Assembly (NCBI RefSeq): GCF_026626335.1
Contig: NZ_JAPNTZ010000007.1
Span: 310,001-374,000, forward strand
From: Paractinoplanes pyxinae
GTDB taxonomy: Bacteria; Actinomycetota; Actinomycetes; Mycobacteriales; Micromonosporaceae
Length of the DNA: 64,000 bases
Direction of reading: 5' to 3'
Positions 62,378-64,000 of this stretch are shown here, in pieces. The translations under genes and the position numbers were made by a program. Every line of letters begins with the position of its first letter. The stretch's first letter is position 1. The notes below the pieces were generated by a model. It was not told where the DNA came from and searched no databases. It saw nothing but the letters and a program-made list of their open reading frames with translations.

Positions 62378-64000
62378 ATGGACGCCGATCTGGCGGCTCT
62401 GGCGACGGCACACGGGGTGGCCACCTGGTACGAGGACTGGCACCGCGAGCGCAAGGACGTCGCCGCCGAGTCGGTGGTGGGAGTCCTGAAGCTGCTGGGC
62501 GTCGACGCGAGCACGCCCGAGGCCATCGCCGGCGAGCTCGAGGCGGTCCGGGAGCGCGAGCGCCTGGGCCGGATGCCGGGCACCGTGGTCGTGCGGGCCG
62601 GTGAGTCCCGCGAGCTGCCCGCCACCGCCACGATCGTGCTGGAGGACGGCACCGAGCGCGAGGGCGACGAGATCCCGGCCGATCTGCCGCTGGGCTGGCA
62701 CAAGCTGCACACGGCCGATCAAGAGATCACCCTGATCGTGGTGCCGGCCGAGCTGCCCGAGCCGCCGCAGACGTGGGGCTGGATGCTGCAGCTCTACGCG
62801 CTGCACTCGGAGCGCTCGTGGGGCATGGGCGACCTGGGCGACCTGCGCGAGTTCATCGGCGCCTCGGGCGGGCCGGGGCTGGTGCTGCTCAACCCGCTGC
62901 ACGCGATCACCCCGACGCTGCCGGTGCCGGCGTCGCCCTACTCGCCCTCCAGCCGCCGCTTCGCCAACCCGCTCTACCTGCGCATCAGCGACACCGACGA
63001 GTACCGCCGGGCCGACCCGCCGCTGCGGGCCACGGTCGACGCGCTCAAGCCGCCGCCGACGGCCGACGGGCTGATCGACTACTCCGCGGTGTGGCAGGCC
63101 AAGCGGGCCGCGCTCGAGCTGCTGTGGCCGCTGGCGGGCGAGGTCGACCTCGAGAGCGACCCCGGCCTGACCGACTACGCCCGGTTCTGCGCGCTGGCCG
63201 AGCGGCACGGCGCGAACTGGCAGGAGTGGCCGGCGGAGCTGCGCCGGCCCGACTCGCCGGCGGTCCGCGAGTTCACCAGCGACCGGGTCGCCTTCCACGC
63301 CTGGCTCCAGCGCCTGATGAACGCCCAGCTGGAGGAGGCCAACGAGGCCGCCCGGGCGGGCGGGATGCCGGTCGGCGTGGTGCACGACCTGGCCGTGGGC
63401 ATCGACCCGGCCGGGGCCGACGGCTGGCTGCTGCAGGACGTGCTGGCCGCGGGCGTGCACGCGGGCGCCCCACCGGACGCGTTCAACCAGCTCGGGCAGG
63501 ACTGGGGGCTGGCCGCCTGGCGGCCCGACCAGCTCATCGCGACCGGCTACGCGGCCTACCGGGACATGCTGCGACGGATCTTCCGGCACGCCGGCGGGCT
63601 GCGGGTCGACCACGTGGCCGGGCTGTGGCGGCTGTGGTGGGTGCCGCCGGGCATGGGCCCGGCCGAGGGCACGTACGTGCACTACGACCCGGACGCGATG
63701 CTCGGCATCCTGGCCCTCGAGGCGCAGCGGGCGGGCGCCGTCGTGATCGGCGAAGACCTCGGCACCGTGCTGCCCGAGATGACCGAGGGCCTGGAGCAGC
63801 GCAACATGCTGGGCTCGGCGGTGCTCTACTTCACCCGCGACTGGGACGACCCGGACGACGTCTTCTATCCGCCCGCCGAGTACAAGCGGAACGCGCTGGC
63901 CTCGATCTCGACGCATGACCTGCCCACGGCCCGGGGCTTCCTCACCGGCGAACAGGTGCGCGTACGGGCCGAGCTCGGTCAGCTGGCCGGCCCGGTCGAG
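62378..64000 (+). CDS. malQ: 4-alpha-glucanotransferase (3' truncated)
   Basis: The first 541 residues of MalQ (GH77 amylomaltase). It transfers maltooligosaccharide units in cytoplasmic glycogen/maltodextrin metabolism. The start is ATG 62378 with GGGGACGGG upstream, and it is open to the window end. An N-terminal domain of about 130 residues is typical of actinobacterial MalQ. The catalytic part shows SPYSPSSRRFANPLYL, the nucleophile Asp in GLRVDHVAGLW, the acid/base Glu in VIGEDLGTV and the HD pair in STHDLPTARG. About 150 residues are missing past the edge. Confidence 0.95.
   Translation, partial: MDADLAALATAHGVATWYEDWHRERKDVAAESVVGVLKLLGVDASTPEAIAGELEAVRERERLGRMPGTVVVRAGESRELPATATIVLEDGTEREGDEIPADLPLGWHKLHTADQEITLIVVPAELPEPPQTWGWMLQLYALHSERSWGMGDLGDLREFIGASGGPGLVLLNPLHAITPTLPVPASPYSPSSRRFANPLYLRISDTDEYRRADPPLRATVDALKPPPTADGLIDYSAVWQAKRAALELLWPLAGEVDLESDPGLTDYARFCALAERHGANWQEWPAELRRPDSPAVREFTSDRVAFHAWLQRLMNAQLEEANEAARAGGMPVGVVHDLAVGIDPAGADGWLLQDVLAAGVHAGAPPDAFNQLGQDWGLAAWRPDQLIATGYAAYRDMLRRIFRHAGGLRVDHVAGLWRLWWVPPGMGPAEGTYVHYDPDAMLGILALEAQRAGAVVIGEDLGTVLPEMTEGLEQRNMLGSAVLYFTRDWDDPDDVFYPPAEYKRNALASISTHDLPTARGFLTGEQVRVRAELGQLAGPVE

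Noticed and set aside
62773..63918. Long plus-strand open frame near the right edge
   Set aside because: It is out of frame with malQ, whose motifs are all in the other frame starting at 62378; the product is Arg/Gly-rich noise.

Overview
The window is very GC-rich chromosomal DNA with short intergenic gaps and ATGA/GTGA start-stop overlaps. It suggests an actinomycete, probably of the family Micromonosporaceae (Actinoplanes-like); that placement is inferred from gene content. Supporting genes are two WhiB-type regulators, SigR/RsrA, a KGD-type 2-oxoglutarate dehydrogenase with a built-in acyltransferase domain, nickel SOD with its maturation protease, a siroheme nitrite/sulfite reductase operon, a bL37-like ribosomal peptide and a DUF6104 gene. 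No phage, IS element, CRISPR array, tRNA or rRNA was found.

Layout. 1-4822: the tail of a PlsC-type acyltransferase, a lipoprotein, an FHA protein, and a coupled ddaH-rocD pair (methylarginine/ornithine catabolism). 5079-10000: a two-helix membrane protein, clpP, and an ABC exporter/two-component operon whose permease carries an in-frame amber codon. 10084-14027: an EF-hand-like acidic protein, a small zinc-finger protein and a 1061-residue membrane protein combining PqqD-like, inactive M50-like, cyclic-nucleotide-binding-like and FecR-like parts. 14220-18148: response regulator, sensor kinase and HtrA protease. 18208-19739: a probable ornithine-lipid acyltransferase pair. 19833-30302: a thioesterase-like protein, a second ABC exporter, kgd, DUF6104, an ATPase and pta-ackA.

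30311-37560: a secreted hydrolase, a quinone oxidoreductase, malic enzyme, divergent sodX/sodN, an RsbW-like protein, a GntR regulator and a lipid kinase. 37561-38266: whiB1 with a long leader containing a CRP-like site. 38580-42100: the assimilatory sulfur operon (leader peptide, sir, zinc-ribbon peptide, cysH, CbiX-like chelatase). 42196-46493: a PdtaS-type sensor kinase, a SIS-domain sugar isomerase and a TPR protein. 46504-48147: the biotinyl protein, bL37, rsrA and sigR, with a canonical SigR autoregulatory promoter. 48148-50452 is gene-poor and holds a 67-bp degenerate repeat, a second WhiB gene and a 16-bp minisatellite. 50452-57329: SRAP protein, aroA, rsgA, hisN, a multi-helix membrane protein, a STAS-ATPase fusion and DUF5709. 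57434-64000: a two-component pair, another RsbW-like ATPase, a secreted GH16-like/CBM protein converging on a GH46 chitosanase, and a 3'-truncated malQ.

Themes are redox and thiol stress (SigR/RsrA, SodN, sulfur reduction, WhiB1), central carbon flow (KGD, Pta-AckA, malic enzyme, MalQ) and envelope stress (HtrA two-component cluster, LuxR-type pairs). Several real genes are too short for ordinary ORF length cut-offs: the 28-codon leader peptide, the 52-aa zinc ribbon, the 24-aa bL37, the 58-aa DUF6104 protein and a 54-aa membrane protein. The strongest unexplained items are the 1061-aa fusion protein, the amber codon in the ABC permease, the GH16-like protein with both catalytic glutamates replaced by aspartate, and three unrelated minisatellites.
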